Shown here in pieces: positions 28,090-37,968 of a stretch of 54,921 nucleotides of DNA (position 1 is the stretch's first letter; each line of letters begins with the position of its first letter). A program made the position numbers and the translations under genes. Source of the DNA: Actinomycetota bacterium (GTDB lineage: Bacteria > Actinomycetota > Geothermincolia > Fen-727 > Anoxymicrobiaceae). Where the stretch lies: positions 1 to 54,921 of the forward strand of contig JAFGMY010000079.1 in NCBI GenBank assembly GCA_016927325.1, given 5' to 3'. The notes beneath the pieces were generated by a model that saw nothing but the letters and a program-made list of their open reading frames with translations, was not told the DNA's origin and did not search any database.

Positions 28090-29364
28090 TTGGATCCTAA
28101 ATACAGCGCCCCGAGAGGCACCGCAGATTTAACTTATCCGGAGTCTGAGAAGACCAGGCAGTTGTTATCGTATGCACGGGAAGTTTTTGAGCAATACGGT
28201 TATCAACTGATCAGCACTCCGGTTCTCGAGAGCACCGATCTCTTCGTGAGAAGCATCGGTGAGAACACTGATATTGTCAATAAGGAGATGTACACTTTCG
28301 AGGACCAGGGCGGACAAATGCTTACCTTGCGTCCGGAGGGCACGGCGCCGGTAATCAGGGCGTATCTCGAGCGTGGCCTTCAGTCACGCGGGCTTCCCCA
28401 GAAACTCTATTACTACGGACCCATGTTCAGAAGGGAGAGGCCGCAAGCCGGAAGGTACAGGCAGTTCAGCCAGGCGGGCGCGGAGTTAATCGGCAGCATG
28501 GATCCCATGGCGGACACTGAAATTATCTCCATGTCGGCGGATCTCTTCCGCAAGTTGAAGCTGAAGAACTATGTTTTAAGAATCAACAGTGTGGGGTGCC
28601 GGGAGTGCAGGAAAGAGTATATTGCCGATTTAAAGGCGAAGCTTGACGGGATGGTCCCGGATTTGTGTGAACAGTGCAGAAAAAGGTCAAGCGGCAACCC
28701 CATGCGTGTCTTTGACTGCAAGAACGAGAACTGCGTGACAGTCCTTGAAGACGCGCCGGTGATAAGCGCTTACCTGTGCGAGCATTGCATTGAACATTAC
28801 CATACCGTACTTCTGGGTCTCGAAATACTCGGAATTGATTACTTCAAGGACGACCGGCTTGTAAGGGGGCTTGATTATTACACCAGGACCGCCTTCGAGT
28901 TTCAGTTTGAGGGTCTTGGTGCGCAGAACACCGTTTCCGCAGGCGGCCGCTACGATCACCTGGTGGAAGAACTGGGTGGAACACCGACCGGCGGCGTCGG
29001 CTTCAGCCTGGGGGTGGAAAGAGTGCTGCTTGCGGTCGAAGCCGAGGAAGCAGAGCCGTTTGAGCTGCGAGGGGTGGAAGTTTTTGTGGCCGGTATCGAT
29101 ATCCCGGGAGTTGAGATATTAAAAGCGCTTCAGGTAATCAGGGACGCGGGTATCTCCGCCGATACCGATCTCATGGACAGGAGCCTGAAGGCCCAGATGA
29201 AACACGCGAACCGTGTCGGCGCGAGGTTTGTGGTAATTGCCGGCGGAGAAGAGCACCAGAGAGGCGAGGTTACCCTGAGAGACCTCGAAGAGTCCGAGCA
29301 GTGGACTCTTGAAATCAAAGAAGCCCTGTCGCTTATCAAGGAGAAGAAGGAGCGCGGTCTGTGA
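28090..29364 (+). CDS. hisS: histidyl-tRNA synthetase
   Basis: A 424-residue class II synthetase. It starts MDPKYSAPRGTADL (TTG, eight bases after GGAG). It has motif 2 with YYGPMFRRERPQAGRYRQF, the histidine-specific RGLDYYTRTAFEF, motif 3 GGVGFSLGVERV and an anticodon-binding domain at the C-terminus. The insertion domain holds four Cys-x2-Cys-type pairs, as in Gram-positive HisRS. The gene ends in a GTGA overlap with aspS. Confidence 0.97.
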   Translation: MDPKYSAPRGTADLTYPESEKTRQLLSYAREVFEQYGYQLISTPVLESTDLFVRSIGENTDIVNKEMYTFEDQGGQMLTLRPEGTAPVIRAYLERGLQSRGLPQKLYYYGPMFRRERPQAGRYRQFSQAGAELIGSMDPMADTEIISMSADLFRKLKLKNYVLRINSVGCRECRKEYIADLKAKLDGMVPDLCEQCRKRSSGNPMRVFDCKNENCVTVLEDAPVISAYLCEHCIEHYHTVLLGLEILGIDYFKDDRLVRGLDYYTRTAFEFQFEGLGAQNTVSAGGRYDHLVEELGGTPTGGVGFSLGVERVLLAVEAEEAEPFELRGVEVFVAGIDIPGVEILKALQVIRDAGISADTDLMDRSLKAQMKHANRVGARFVVIAGGEEHQRGEVTLRDLEESEQWTLEIKEALSLIKEKKERGL

Positions 29365-31166
29365 GCAATAACAATAATGGCGAAAAGCCGGTTCTTGGAT
29401 TCAGGTTGAAGAGGTCGGCCGGTTGCGGGAGCCCCGAGGCTTCATTCGACGGTAAAGAGATCACCGTGAACGGGTGGGTCGCGAGGCGGCGCGATCACGG
29501 TGGTTTGATATTTATCGATCTCCGTGACGACTCAGGAACAGTCCAGGCGGTTTTCGATCCCCGGGAGTCCGAACAGTCCCATTCCCTTGCCGAGGGAGTA
29601 AGGCCGGAGTTCGTGCTTGCGGTAAAGGGAAAAGTGAGGATGCGTCCCGACGGGACGGTTAATCCCTCGATGAAGACCGGCGAAGTTGAAATACTGGTAG
29701 TGGAAGCGGAGGTGCTCAACAGCTCTCTTACACCGCCTTTCGAGATCAAGCCGGACATCAATGTTGATGAAAAGCTCAGGCTGCAGTACAGGTATCTCGA
29801 TTTGAGAAGGGACGATTTGCATGAATGCGTCCGGTTGAGGCACAGGATTTCTTCCTCCGCCAGAAGATATCTCGAAGACCGTGGGTTTATTGAAATAGAA
29901 ACACCGCAGTTGACGAAGAGCACTCCGGAGGGCGCGAGGGATTATCTCGTGCCGAGCCGTGTTCAACCGGGTTGCTTTTATGCGCTTCCTCAGTCGCCGC
30001 AGCTTTTCAAGCAGACGCTTATGATCTCGGGGTTTGACCGATACTACCAGATCGCCAGGTGTTTCCGGGACGAGGACTTGAGGGCTGACAGGCAGCCCGA
30101 GTTCACCCAGATCGACCTGGAGATGGCTTTTGTGGACGAGAGCGATGTCATGGCTGTAACGGACGGCATCGTCGCTTCGGCTTTTCAGGCGGCCGGAAAA
30201 GTCATGAAGACACCTGTGCCCCGGATGTCTTACCGTGAGGCAATGGAGCTCTACGGGACAGACAGGCCGGATCTTCGATTCGGACTCAGGATGTCCACCC
30301 TCGATGATGTTTTCAGGGAAACCGGTTTTAAAGTGTTTGCGGGGACACTCAAAAAAGGGGGCAGTATCAGGGGAATGAAAATTGAACAGGGAGCCGGCAT
30401 GTCCCGCTCAGACCTTGATTCGTGGACTAAAAGGGCACAGGAACTTGGTGCTTCCGGCCTCGTCTGGTTTGTGCTTGGCGACGAGGGTTTCCGTTCTCCG
30501 GTGACCAAGTTCCTGTCTGAAGATGAGTTAGCGGACATGAAGTCCGCGCTGGGCCTTGAAAAAGGAGACGCCGCGTTCATTGTGGCCGGCGACCGGGCCG
30601 GGTGCGATGACGTCCTCCATACACTCAGAGGTGAGGTCGCCCGCAAGCTGGGCGCTGTGGATGAGGGTGATTTCCGCTTCGTGTGGATTGTCGGGTTTCC
30701 CCTGTTGGAGTTCGACAGGCTGGAGGGACGTTACAAGTCGCTTCACCACCCGTTCACGAGTCCCACCGAGGAATCGTTTGAGATGCTCGAACACGCACCC
30801 CTTGAAGCTGAAGCGAGGGCTTACGATATCGTTATCAATGGAATTGAGATGGGTGGCGGGTCGATCAGAATACACCGCCGTGAGGTCCAGGAAAGAATGT
30901 TCAAGATGCTGGGCATGTCACCCGATGAGTATGAAGCGAAGTTCGGTTTTCTCCTGGAGGCCCTCGAATACGGCGCACCGCCGCACGGCGGCCTGGCCCT
31001 CGGGCTGGACAGGCTTGTCATGCTGCTGGCTGGCCGTGACTCGATCAGGGACACCATAGCTTTCCCCAAGACACAGTCGGCGAGCTGCCTTCTGACCGGC
31101 GCCCCCGATTCGGTGAGCGGTGCACAGCTGAAGGATCTTGGCCTCAAGACATCGTTTGACAGCTAG
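29361..31166 (+). CDS. aspS: aspartyl-tRNA synthetase
   Basis: A 601-residue bacterial-type AspRS: OB-fold anticodon domain (VNGWVARRRDHGGLIFIDLRD), class II core with RYLDLRR, YALPQSPQLFKQTLM, RCFRDEDLRADRQPEFTQID, an inserted GAD domain, and motif 3 GLALGLDRLVMLLAG. Whether it is Asp-specific or also charges tRNA-Asn cannot be decided here. The GTG start overlaps the hisS stop codon. The N-terminal MSNNNNGEK stretch is an extension of about 25 residues. Confidence 0.97.
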   Translation: MSNNNNGEKPVLGFRLKRSAGCGSPEASFDGKEITVNGWVARRRDHGGLIFIDLRDDSGTVQAVFDPRESEQSHSLAEGVRPEFVLAVKGKVRMRPDGTVNPSMKTGEVEILVVEAEVLNSSLTPPFEIKPDINVDEKLRLQYRYLDLRRDDLHECVRLRHRISSSARRYLEDRGFIEIETPQLTKSTPEGARDYLVPSRVQPGCFYALPQSPQLFKQTLMISGFDRYYQIARCFRDEDLRADRQPEFTQIDLEMAFVDESDVMAVTDGIVASAFQAAGKVMKTPVPRMSYREAMELYGTDRPDLRFGLRMSTLDDVFRETGFKVFAGTLKKGGSIRGMKIEQGAGMSRSDLDSWTKRAQELGASGLVWFVLGDEGFRSPVTKFLSEDELADMKSALGLEKGDAAFIVAGDRAGCDDVLHTLRGEVARKLGAVDEGDFRFVWIVGFPLLEFDRLEGRYKSLHHPFTSPTEESFEMLEHAPLEAEARAYDIVINGIEMGGGSIRIHRREVQERMFKMLGMSPDEYEAKFGFLLEALEYGAPPHGGLALGLDRLVMLLAGRDSIRDTIAFPKTQSASCLLTGAPDSVSGAQLKDLGLKTSFDS

Positions 31167-31308
31167 AAGCAATCCACTATCGCTGTTTTGCCCGGCTCTC
31201 TCAGGGCCGGGATTGCCGAACAACGCGATTCGTCGCAAACCGCGGGGCTTGAAAGATCCCTCCTCAAGATGCTTGGTTCTTCTTCCGGGTCCGGGAATAA
31301 CACGTCAT

Positions 31309-31342
31309 AAAAAAAGAAGGCCCGGTTTGGAACCGGGCCTTC
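31309..31342 (-). terminator. intrinsic terminator of the acs-satP operon
   Basis: A perfect 12-bp stem (GAAGGCCCGGTT, 31316-31327, with 31331-31342) closes a 3-base loop. Read on the minus strand it is followed by seven T residues (31309-31315). It lies 24 bases after the stop codon of the acetate transporter gene. It may also stop transcripts from aspS coming the other way, but without a T run on that side. Confidence 0.88.
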
Positions 31343-31365
31343 GTACAACTCTCAGGTTTGTTTTC

Positions 31366-31983
31366 CTACAGGTCCTCGGGATGCTTGTATTCCACAGCCA
31401 TCGGGCCGATAGGAAGTATGACTTTGCCGTACATTTCATTCAGCAGTTCGGCGATGGCTAGATAGATCGCCGTGAACGCGGTGATAATTCCCACGACACC
31501 GGCTGCCGTCTGCAACGCAGATGAATCGAGCCAGAAATGAAACGCCAGAATGAAAAACAGTATTGTCAAGCACAGGAATACCGCCTGAAGAGCTCTGTTC
31601 ACCTTAAGTGTTCCAATGAACATCAGCCCGGTGAACAAGCCCCAGACAGCCATATACCAACCGAGTCCGGTGGTGCTTGTCGCTATGCCGGGCGCACCTT
31701 CACTGAGATACGGACCGACGACCAGCACGAATACAAGAGTGAGCCAGAACGCTCCGTAAGCGGTGAATGCCGTCGTTCCGAAAGTATTGCCTTTCTTGTA
31801 CTCGAGCACACCCGCGATAATCTGAGCTGACCCACCGAAAAACAGACCCATTGCCAGTATGGTGTTATCCATGCCGAAAAGTCCTACGTTGTGAAGGTTT
31901 AACAGCAGTGTGGTTAGACCAAAAGCCATTAAACCCAGCACAGCCGGGTTTGCCAGCTTGCCGTTTGTACTGTCCTCCGCCAT
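31366..31983 (-). CDS. satP: GPR1/FUN34/YaaH-family acetate transporter
   Basis: A 205-residue membrane protein with six hydrophobic helices and the family motif NPAVLGLMAFGLTT (12-25; consensus NPAPLGLMGF). SatP/YaaH proteins carry acetate and succinate, usually with protons, or act as acetate channels. The ATG follows AGAAAGGAGACAAATTACTA. It sits 66 bases after acs on the same strand, so uptake and activation of acetate are encoded together. Confidence 0.9.
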   Translation of the reverse strand: MAEDSTNGKLANPAVLGLMAFGLTTLLLNLHNVGLFGMDNTILAMGLFFGGSAQIIAGVLEYKKGNTFGTTAFTAYGAFWLTLVFVLVVGPYLSEGAPGIATSTTGLGWYMAVWGLFTGLMFIGTLKVNRALQAVFLCLTILFFILAFHFWLDSSALQTAAGVVGIITAFTAIYLAIAELLNEMYGKVILPIGPMAVEYKHPEDL

Positions 31984-32049
31984 TAGTAATTTGTCTCCTT
32001 TCTATTGGTTAATTAAAATATGACAGAACACTGAATAAAAATGCTTCTA

Positions 32050-34035
32050 TCAGTTTTGTCCCATTATCTTCTTGTTTCCGTCGATCAGTTCATCGACTAC
32101 GTGCGGGTCCGCGAGCGTACTTGTGTCGCCGAGTGAATCCGCGGTGCCTTCTGCGATTTTCCTGAGGATGCGCCTCATGATCTTGCCGCTTCTGGTCTTG
32201 GGCATCGCCGGAGTGAACTGAATTACGTCAGGAGTCGCTATGGGGCCGATCTCTTTTCTGACGTGTACAACAAGCTCTTTTCTGAGCTCATCCGGGTCCC
32301 TGTCTTCGTATTCTTTTTTCAGGGTAACGTAGCTGTAGATTCCCTGCCCCTTGATATCGTGGGGCATTCCTACTACCGCAGCTTCGGATACGAACTCGTG
32401 GCTGACCAGAGCGCTTTCGACCTCGGCGGTTCCGATGCGATGACCGGATACATTGATTACGTCGTCGATACGTCCCTGCAGCCAGTAGAAGCCGTCTTCG
32501 TCTACACGGCAACCGTCACCGGTAAGATAAACACCGGGGAACATGGACCAGTATGTCTTCTCGAACAGATCGTGGTTGCCATAGATGGTCCTCATCATTC
32601 CAGGCCAGGGCTTGGTTATGCAGAGGAATCCACTCTCATTGGTTTCCGCTTCAGTACCGTCCTGCCTCAGCACTACCGGCTTTACACCGAAGAAAGGCAT
32701 GGACGCTGAGCCTGGTTTCATCGGAATCGCGCCGGCCAGCGGAGCGATTAGAATTCCGCCGGTCTCTGTCTGCCACCAGGTGTCCAGCACGGGACAGCGG
32801 CTTCCGCCGATATGCTCGTAGTACCACATCCATACTTCCGGGTTGATGGGTTCTCCGACGCTTCCCAGAATTCTCAGGCTGGAAAGATCGCGGGTCTTGG
32901 TCCATTTCTCACCAAGCCTCATGAGAGAACGGATTACAGTCGGCGCGGTGTAGAACGCGGTTACCTTGTCTTTCTCACAGATTTCCCAGAACCGGTCGGG
33001 CTCGGGATAGGTGGGCACTCCCTCGAACATCACACTTGTCGCCGCGTTTGAAAGCGGGCCGTACACAATATAGCTGTGGCCGGTTATCCAGCCTATATCC
33101 GCCGTGCACCACCAGATATCATCATCGTGAATATCGAAGATGTATTTGTGGGTCAGGGTAGTGTGAAGAAGGTAACCTGCGGTTGTGTGCATTACGCCTT
33201 TCGGCTTGCCGGTGCTGCCGCTGGTGTAGAGAATAAAGAGCGGGTCTTCCGCGTCCATTTCTTCAGCGGGGCAATCCGCCGTTATATCCGAAGCGGCCAT
33301 CTCTTCATGCCACCAGTAATCGCGTCCCTCAACCATCTCGATCTCGTTTGAGGTGCGCTCCACGACAAATACGTCTTTTACCACCGGGCACTCCTCGAGG
33401 GCCCTGTCTGCGTTCTTCTTAAGAGGAACGACCTTGCTGCCCCTGTAGCTTCCATCGGAGGCTATAAGCGCTTTGCAGTCGCTGTCCAGGATTCGGTCCC
33501 TCAGCGCGTCCGAGCTGAAGCCCCCGAACACTATGCTGTGGATAGCTCCTATTCTGGTGCAGGCGAGCATGGCGATCGCCAGTTCGGGGATCATCGGGAG
33601 ATATATACAAACCCTGTCACCCTTCTGGATACCGTGCTTTTTCATTACGTTCGCGAACTTGCAGACCTCGTCAAGCAGTTGTTTGTAAGTGTAGGTCTTG
33701 TTTTGTCCAGGCTCGTCCGGTTCCCAGATTAACGCCACCTTATCACCCTTGTCGCCTTTGACGTGCCTGTCCAGGCAGTTGTAGGAGACATTGAGCTTTC
33801 CACCTTCATACCATTTCAGTTCGTGCTTGTCTTCGTTCCACGAATAGACGTTGTCCCACTTCTTGAACCAGTCCAGGCCCTCTGCCATCTCGCTCCAAAA
33901 AGCGTCCGTGTCATTGATTGACCTGTCGTACATTTTCTTGTACTCATCGAAGCTCTTGATGTGAGCGTTTTTGCTCAGTTCTTCGGGGGGGTAGATTTTC
34001 TCCACCTTTTGACCCGCGGTTTCGTTGTCCGCCAT
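32050..34035 (-). CDS. acsA: acetyl-CoA synthetase (AMP-forming)
   Basis: A 661-residue acyl-adenylate-forming enzyme that converts acetate, ATP and CoA to acetyl-CoA. Visible motifs: [12 protein letters not shown] (P-loop like), [29 protein letters not shown] and the C-terminal [11 protein letters not shown] with the conserved catalytic and acetylatable K618. The ATG behind AGAAAGGAGAAAAA is favoured over one eight codons upstream. It pairs with an acetate transporter, implying growth on or recycling of acetate. The length and N-terminal cap ([12 protein letters not shown]) are typical of Acs rather than propionyl-CoA synthetase. Confidence 0.96.
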   Translation of the reverse strand: MADNETAGQKVEKIYPPEELSKNAHIKSFDEYKKMYDRSINDTDAFWSEMAEGLDWFKKWDNVYSWNEDKHELKWYEGGKLNVSYNCLDRHVKGDKGDKVALIWEPDEPGQNKTYTYKQLLDEVCKFANVMKKHGIQKGDRVCIYLPMIPELAIAMLACTRIGAIHSIVFGGFSSDALRDRILDSDCKALIASDGSYRGSKVVPLKKNADRALEECPVVKDVFVVERTSNEIEMVEGRDYWWHEEMAASDITADCPAEEMDAEDPLFILYTSGSTGKPKGVMHTTAGYLLHTTLTHKYIFDIHDDDIWWCTADIGWITGHSYIVYGPLSNAATSVMFEGVPTYPEPDRFWEICEKDKVTAFYTAPTVIRSLMRLGEKWTKTRDLSSLRILGSVGEPINPEVWMWYYEHIGGSRCPVLDTWWQTETGGILIAPLAGAIPMKPGSASMPFFGVKPVVLRQDGTEAETNESGFLCITKPWPGMMRTIYGNHDLFEKTYWSMFPGVYLTGDGCRVDEDGFYWLQGRIDDVINVSGHRIGTAEVESALVSHEFVSEAAVVGMPHDIKGQGIYSYVTLKKEYEDRDPDELRKELVVHVRKEIGPIATPDVIQFTPAMPKTRSGKIMRRILRKIAEGTADSLGDTSTLADPHVVDELIDGNKKIMGQN

Positions 34036-34059
34036 TTTTTCTCCTTTCTTGCTTACCAT

Positions 34060-34817
34060 TCAAAATGAATCCGGGCAGGCATGACCAATCTTCATGCGGG
34101 CATGCACACTTGACTGATTTTTACTGCTCGGGTTTTGATACTTGAACAGTGTTAGCTCAGGTAAGATCTGCCCTGAGCTTATTCTGGATTAGTATTCATT
34201 GACACTGTTTAGCTATCTTGCAACCACGTTTATTTCGATCAGCTCAATATTATGCTGTCTTTCAGTCAGGCCGGTCATTCTGTTTAAAAAGTACTAAACT
34301 ATTATAAACGATTTATCAGACTATGTGTTCTGGTTACCTGACCTTTAAGATCCATCACCCACCGTTTTCAAATGCCAGAGTATACAGTAATCTCCATTTT
34401 GATGCAATTGGATCAGGCTACCCTTGCCATTTCGCCGTCTCATTTCAGCACAAAATCATATTAAATAACATGAGAGTGCGGTTGAGTCAGGTTTATAAAG
34501 CGTTTTATCCCTTGTCCGTTAACCGGTTACACTGCAGCCACATATTTTATCGGCGGGTTTCCGGTTTTCTAAAGATCGGTGATTACGTTCACGGAACTGA
34601 GGGTGTTTCTGTTGGATGTTGCCGGTTGCTGTGATATATTATCATGCGATATTCGCCGGGCATATGGGCGGATCCGCGCAGGAACACCGTTGTGCCGGGG
34701 GCGGGTCTGCGGCAATTGACGGTAGAGGCGCCGGCGGGTCATGGTTTTTTTGATATGAACTGGACAGGGTGCGGTTCCTTGCCGGGCCGGTTCAATTTTG
34801 GGTGAAAGGAGAAAGCA
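34060..34817. other. 758-base intergenic region between divergent acsA and the DUF948 gene
   Basis: I see no convincing gene. A 103-codon frame at 34323-34634 (plus) has no RBS, no recognisable domain and a composition unlike its neighbours. The region is AT-richer than the coding DNA. It contains a nested inverted repeat (34145-34209), probably promoters for acsA, and the SD site GAAAGGAGAAAGCA of the next gene at its right end. Confidence 0.6.
34145..34209. repeat. nested inverted repeats upstream of acsA
   Basis: An outer 8-bp pair, AACAGTGT (34145-34152) with ACACTGTT (34202-34209), encloses an inner 8-bp pair, AGCTCAGG (34154-34161) with CCTGAGCT (34172-34179). It could be a structured leader or an operator for acsA, whose start is about 110 bases away. 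No T run follows, so it is not a simple terminator. Confidence 0.5.
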
Positions 34818-35171
34818 ATGAGCGTTGGGGAGGTTTCAGGGCTTATAGCCGCAATCTCGTTCGCACTGATGTCGGCTTTTACCGCCTGGATGCTGTTTCA
34901 ATTCGTTAAGACCATTAGCATTTTGAACCAGTTTCTGGATGATGTAAGAGTCGAGTCGGTGCCACTTATGTCGAGGCTTCAGACTACGATGGACCATGTT
35001 AACACCCAACTGGACCGGGTGGATGGTATCATGACCGCCGCCGAATCGATATCCAATAAAGCCAACAACGCCACGAAAGTTGTCCAGGAGGTAATCACTT
35101 CGCCGCTGGTAAAAGCGATGGGGATAACAGCCGGGGCCACCAAGGCGTTTGGAAAATGGAAAAAAGATTAA
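34818..35171 (+). CDS. DUF948-like small membrane-anchored protein
   Basis: A 117-residue protein with one N-terminal membrane helix (about 8-30) followed by a long amphipathic helix with Asn/Asp/Gln-rich heptads (TTMDHVNTQLDRVDGIM), then SPLVKAMGITAGA and a basic end. This is the DUF948/YtxG architecture found in Gram-positive bacteria, function unknown. The ATG follows GAAAGGAGAAAGCA. Its position just ahead of alaS is seen in related lineages (from memory). Confidence 0.75.
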   Translation: MSVGEVSGLIAAISFALMSAFTAWMLFQFVKTISILNQFLDDVRVESVPLMSRLQTTMDHVNTQLDRVDGIMTAAESISNKANNATKVVQEVITSPLVKAMGITAGATKAFGKWKKD

Positions 35172-35214
35172 CCCTGTAAAATACAGATAACACATAGGCC
35201 GAGTTGATTTTCAA

Positions 35215-35258
35215 TTGGTGCCAGGCTCTGAATTCAGCAGTTCAATGCCTGGCACCAA
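35215..35258. repeat. REP-like inverted repeat upstream of alaS
   Basis: TTGGTGCCAGGC (35215-35226) and GCCTGGCACCAA (35247-35258) form a perfect 12-bp stem around a 20-base loop that itself contains the palindrome CTGAATTCAG. The right arm lies in the spacer of the putative alaS promoter. GGTGCCAGGCACC-type hairpins are commonly dispersed REP-like elements; whether others exist in this genome cannot be seen here. Confidence 0.7.
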
Positions 35259-35268
35259 ACTGTATAAT
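35241..35268 (+). promoter_or_regulatory. putative alaS promoter
   Basis: A consensus -10 TATAAT (35263-35268) lies 16 bases after a weak -35, TTCAAT (35241-35246). The alaS start is 55 bases downstream. The -35 and spacer are inside the inverted repeat. Confidence 0.45.
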
Positions 35269-35322
35269 GATAAAGAATCACGTGAGTGAAGTTTATCTAA
35301 AAAGTCATATGGAGGATAGAAC

Positions 35323-37968
35323 TTGAAGGGAAGCGAAATAAGGGACTTGTTTATAGGGTTTTTCGCCGAGCGCGACCATCGCGTTGTGCCGAGTTCTTCT
35401 CTTGTTCCCGAGGACCCGACACTGCTTCTGACCACCGCGGGCATGGTCCAGTTCAAACCTTATTTCCTGGGGGCCGAGGAGCCGCCTTATTCACGTGCCA
35501 CTTCAGTGCAGAAATGCGCGCGCACGACCGACATCGAATCGGTCGGGCTTACCGCGCGTCACATGACCTTTTTTGAGATGCTTGGTGATTTTTCGTTCGG
35601 CGACTATTACAAGAAAGAGATTATACCCTGGGCATGGGAACTGGTAACCGGAGTTTTGTCAATCGACCCTGGATCGCTATGGATATCGATATTCGAGGAA
35701 GACGACGAGGCTGGGGACATATGGAAAAGTGTGCCCGGGGTTATACCGGAGAGGGTAATCAAGCTCGGGGCCGATGACAATTTCTGGGCTATGGGACCCA
35801 CCGGTCCCTGCGGCCCCTGCTCCGAAATTCTATATGACAGGGGGAAAGAGTTCGCCTGCGGTCCTGATTGCGCCGCCGGATGCGATTGCGACCGTTTCCT
35901 CGAGATATGGAACCTGGTATTTATGCAGTATGACAGGGCGCAGGACGGCTCACGCATTCCTCTCCCGAAGAAGAACATAGACACCGGAATGGGCCTCGAG
36001 AGGGTGGCGGCCATAAAGCAGGGAGTGGCCACGGTATTCGAAACCGATCTCATGATGCCTCTTCTCGAAGCGATTAAATCAATCTGTGGAGTGGGGCTCG
36101 GCGATTCGGGCGGGACGGATGTTTCACTCAAGATAATATCCGACCATGTCCGCGCGGCGACGTTTCTAATATCTGACGGATTGATACCGTCGAATGAAGC
36201 CGGTGGCTATATCCTGAGGAGGCTTCTCCGCAGGGCCGTCCGTCATGGCAAGCTGCTGGGGATAGAGGAGCCTTTCCTTTATCGAATTGCTGATGTAGTG
36301 GTAGAGCTTTTCGGGGCTGTCTACCATGGGTTGAAAGACCACCATCCGCTTATCAGGGGAGTAATCAAGGGGGAGGAAGAGAGGTTCGGGCAGACACTTC
36401 AGCAGGGAATAGATTTGCTTGAAAAGGTTCTGGTGGAACATGGGATAAGCGGCAAGAATATTGTTGATGGAGATACCGTGTTCTATCTTCACGATACTCT
36501 CGGGTTTCCTCTGGAGCTTACGCGGGAGATAGCGTTGGACCGGGGTGTGGAGATCGATATCGACGGTTTTGACTGCCTGATGGAAGAGCAGCGCGTAAGG
36601 GCCAGGCTCTCCAGGGAAGAAGAGACGCAGTGTGTCCCGGGGGACCTATACCGGGAGATATCAACCGCAAAGGGAAAGACCGATTTCCATGGCTATGGAT
36701 GTGATTCGATGACTTCAAGAGTCATAGCGCTCGTGTCCGGCCGGGGCAGTGTTCAGGAAGTGAAGGACAGGGAAGAAGTGGAAGTGGTGCTCGAGTCCAC
36801 CCCGTTTTACGCTGAAGCGGGCGGGCAGGTGGGCGACACCGGGACTCTCGAAGGGCCGGACGGCTCGGTTGAAGTTGTGGACACCTGTTCCACCGGGTCT
36901 GGCCTGATCCTGCACAAGGGGGTAGTCTCAGGCAGCATAACCTTAGGTGATGAAATCAAGGCGGTGGTTGACGCGGAGCGGAGAGCGGATATATCCAGGA
37001 ATCACAGCGCAACCCATATCCTCCACTGGGCGCTTCGAAAGGTGCTGGGTGAACATGCCAGGCAGTCCGGCTCGCTGGTAACGCCTGAGAGGCTGCGCTT
37101 CGACTTCACACATTTCCAGCCGGTATCCCATGGAGAACTTGCCGAAATCGAGAGGCTGGCGAACGTAAAGGTGCTGGAAGACGAGCCGGTGAGTTTCTCA
37201 AACGCGACCAGGGAGGAAGCGATGGCCGGCGGTGCGATGGCGCTTTTCGGAGAGAAGTACGGCGACGAGGTGCGTATTGTTGAGATGGGTAATTTCTCAA
37301 GTGAGCTGTGCGGCGGAATCCATGTAGACCGTACGGGACGCGTCGGCCCGATTAGAATAATGTCTGAATCGGGGATAGGCGCGGGCTTGCGGAGAATAGA
37401 AGCGACAACAGGTATGACTACGATAGGTTATTACCGGCACCTGCAGGAAATCCTGGGTGAAGTTTCCAGGATCCTGAGGGCGGAAAATGATGAACTGCCC
37501 GGGAGGGTTTCGGAGATGGTCGCTCAGCAGAAAGCGATACAGAAAGAACAGGCCAGGAAGAAATCGTGCGACATAGCCACGGCGGCGGGAGATATCATAA
37601 GAACAGGGCTGCACGGTGTCTCGGTACGCGATGAAAAAGAGAAAGTCTTTGTTGCCAGGGTGGACGGCGAAAAGCAGAAGACCCTGCGGGACTTGATTGA
37701 TATTATAGCCTCCCGGGGAGGTTTCGGAGTCACCGCTCTGGCGGGCGACGCCGGCGGCAGCGCGCAGATCGTTGTCAAAATAAAGAAGGAACTGGTTGCG
37801 AAAGGTCCCAACGCGAAGGAACTTGCGGGTGAAGCCGGACGTCTTATCGGCGGAGGCGGCGGGGGAAGGGAAGACATGGCCGCCGCCGGAGGCGGTTTGA
37901 TATCAGGAATCGACGAAGCCCTGAAATATATCGCGGATACCGAGATTGTGCCGGAGAGTGGTTCTTGA
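35323..37968 (+). CDS. alaS: alanyl-tRNA synthetase
   Basis: An 881-residue class II synthetase with all parts: catalytic core (RDLFIGFFAERDH, TTAGMVQFKPYFLG), tRNA-recognition region, editing domain with zinc ligands H562 and H566 (NHSATH), C663 and H667 (CGGIH), and the C-terminal DHHA1 domain with a Gly-rich GGGGGGREDMAAAGG stretch. It charges and proofreads tRNA-Ala. The TTG start follows ATGGAGGATAGAAC. Its TGA overlaps the TTG of ruvX. An operon alaS-ruvX-mltG is standard in Gram-positive genomes. Confidence 0.97.
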   Translation: MKGSEIRDLFIGFFAERDHRVVPSSSLVPEDPTLLLTTAGMVQFKPYFLGAEEPPYSRATSVQKCARTTDIESVGLTARHMTFFEMLGDFSFGDYYKKEIIPWAWELVTGVLSIDPGSLWISIFEEDDEAGDIWKSVPGVIPERVIKLGADDNFWAMGPTGPCGPCSEILYDRGKEFACGPDCAAGCDCDRFLEIWNLVFMQYDRAQDGSRIPLPKKNIDTGMGLERVAAIKQGVATVFETDLMMPLLEAIKSICGVGLGDSGGTDVSLKIISDHVRAATFLISDGLIPSNEAGGYILRRLLRRAVRHGKLLGIEEPFLYRIADVVVELFGAVYHGLKDHHPLIRGVIKGEEERFGQTLQQGIDLLEKVLVEHGISGKNIVDGDTVFYLHDTLGFPLELTREIALDRGVEIDIDGFDCLMEEQRVRARLSREEETQCVPGDLYREISTAKGKTDFHGYGCDSMTSRVIALVSGRGSVQEVKDREEVEVVLESTPFYAEAGGQVGDTGTLEGPDGSVEVVDTCSTGSGLILHKGVVSGSITLGDEIKAVVDAERRADISRNHSATHILHWALRKVLGEHARQSGSLVTPERLRFDFTHFQPVSHGELAEIERLANVKVLEDEPVSFSNATREEAMAGGAMALFGEKYGDEVRIVEMGNFSSELCGGIHVDRTGRVGPIRIMSESGIGAGLRRIEATTGMTTIGYYRHLQEILGEVSRILRAENDELPGRVSEMVAQQKAIQKEQARKKSCDIATAAGDIIRTGLHGVSVRDEKEKVFVARVDGEKQKTLRDLIDIIASRGGFGVTALAGDAGGSAQIVVKIKKELVAKGPNAKELAGEAGRLIGGGGGGREDMAAAGGGLISGIDEALKYIADTEIVPESGS

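Noticed and set aside
31191-31211. CCCGGC/GCCGGG hairpin after aspS as an intrinsic terminator
   Set aside because: The stem is only 6 bp with a 9-base loop and no T run. aspS transcripts may instead end at the opposing terminator hairpin further on.
34323-34634. 103-codon plus-strand frame in the acsA upstream gap
   Set aside because: No Shine-Dalgarno, no recognisable motif, composition unlike nearby genes.
35172-35322. T-box or other attenuator before alaS
   Set aside because: No T-box sequence or terminator/antiterminator pair. The hairpin is placed at the promoter rather than in the leader.
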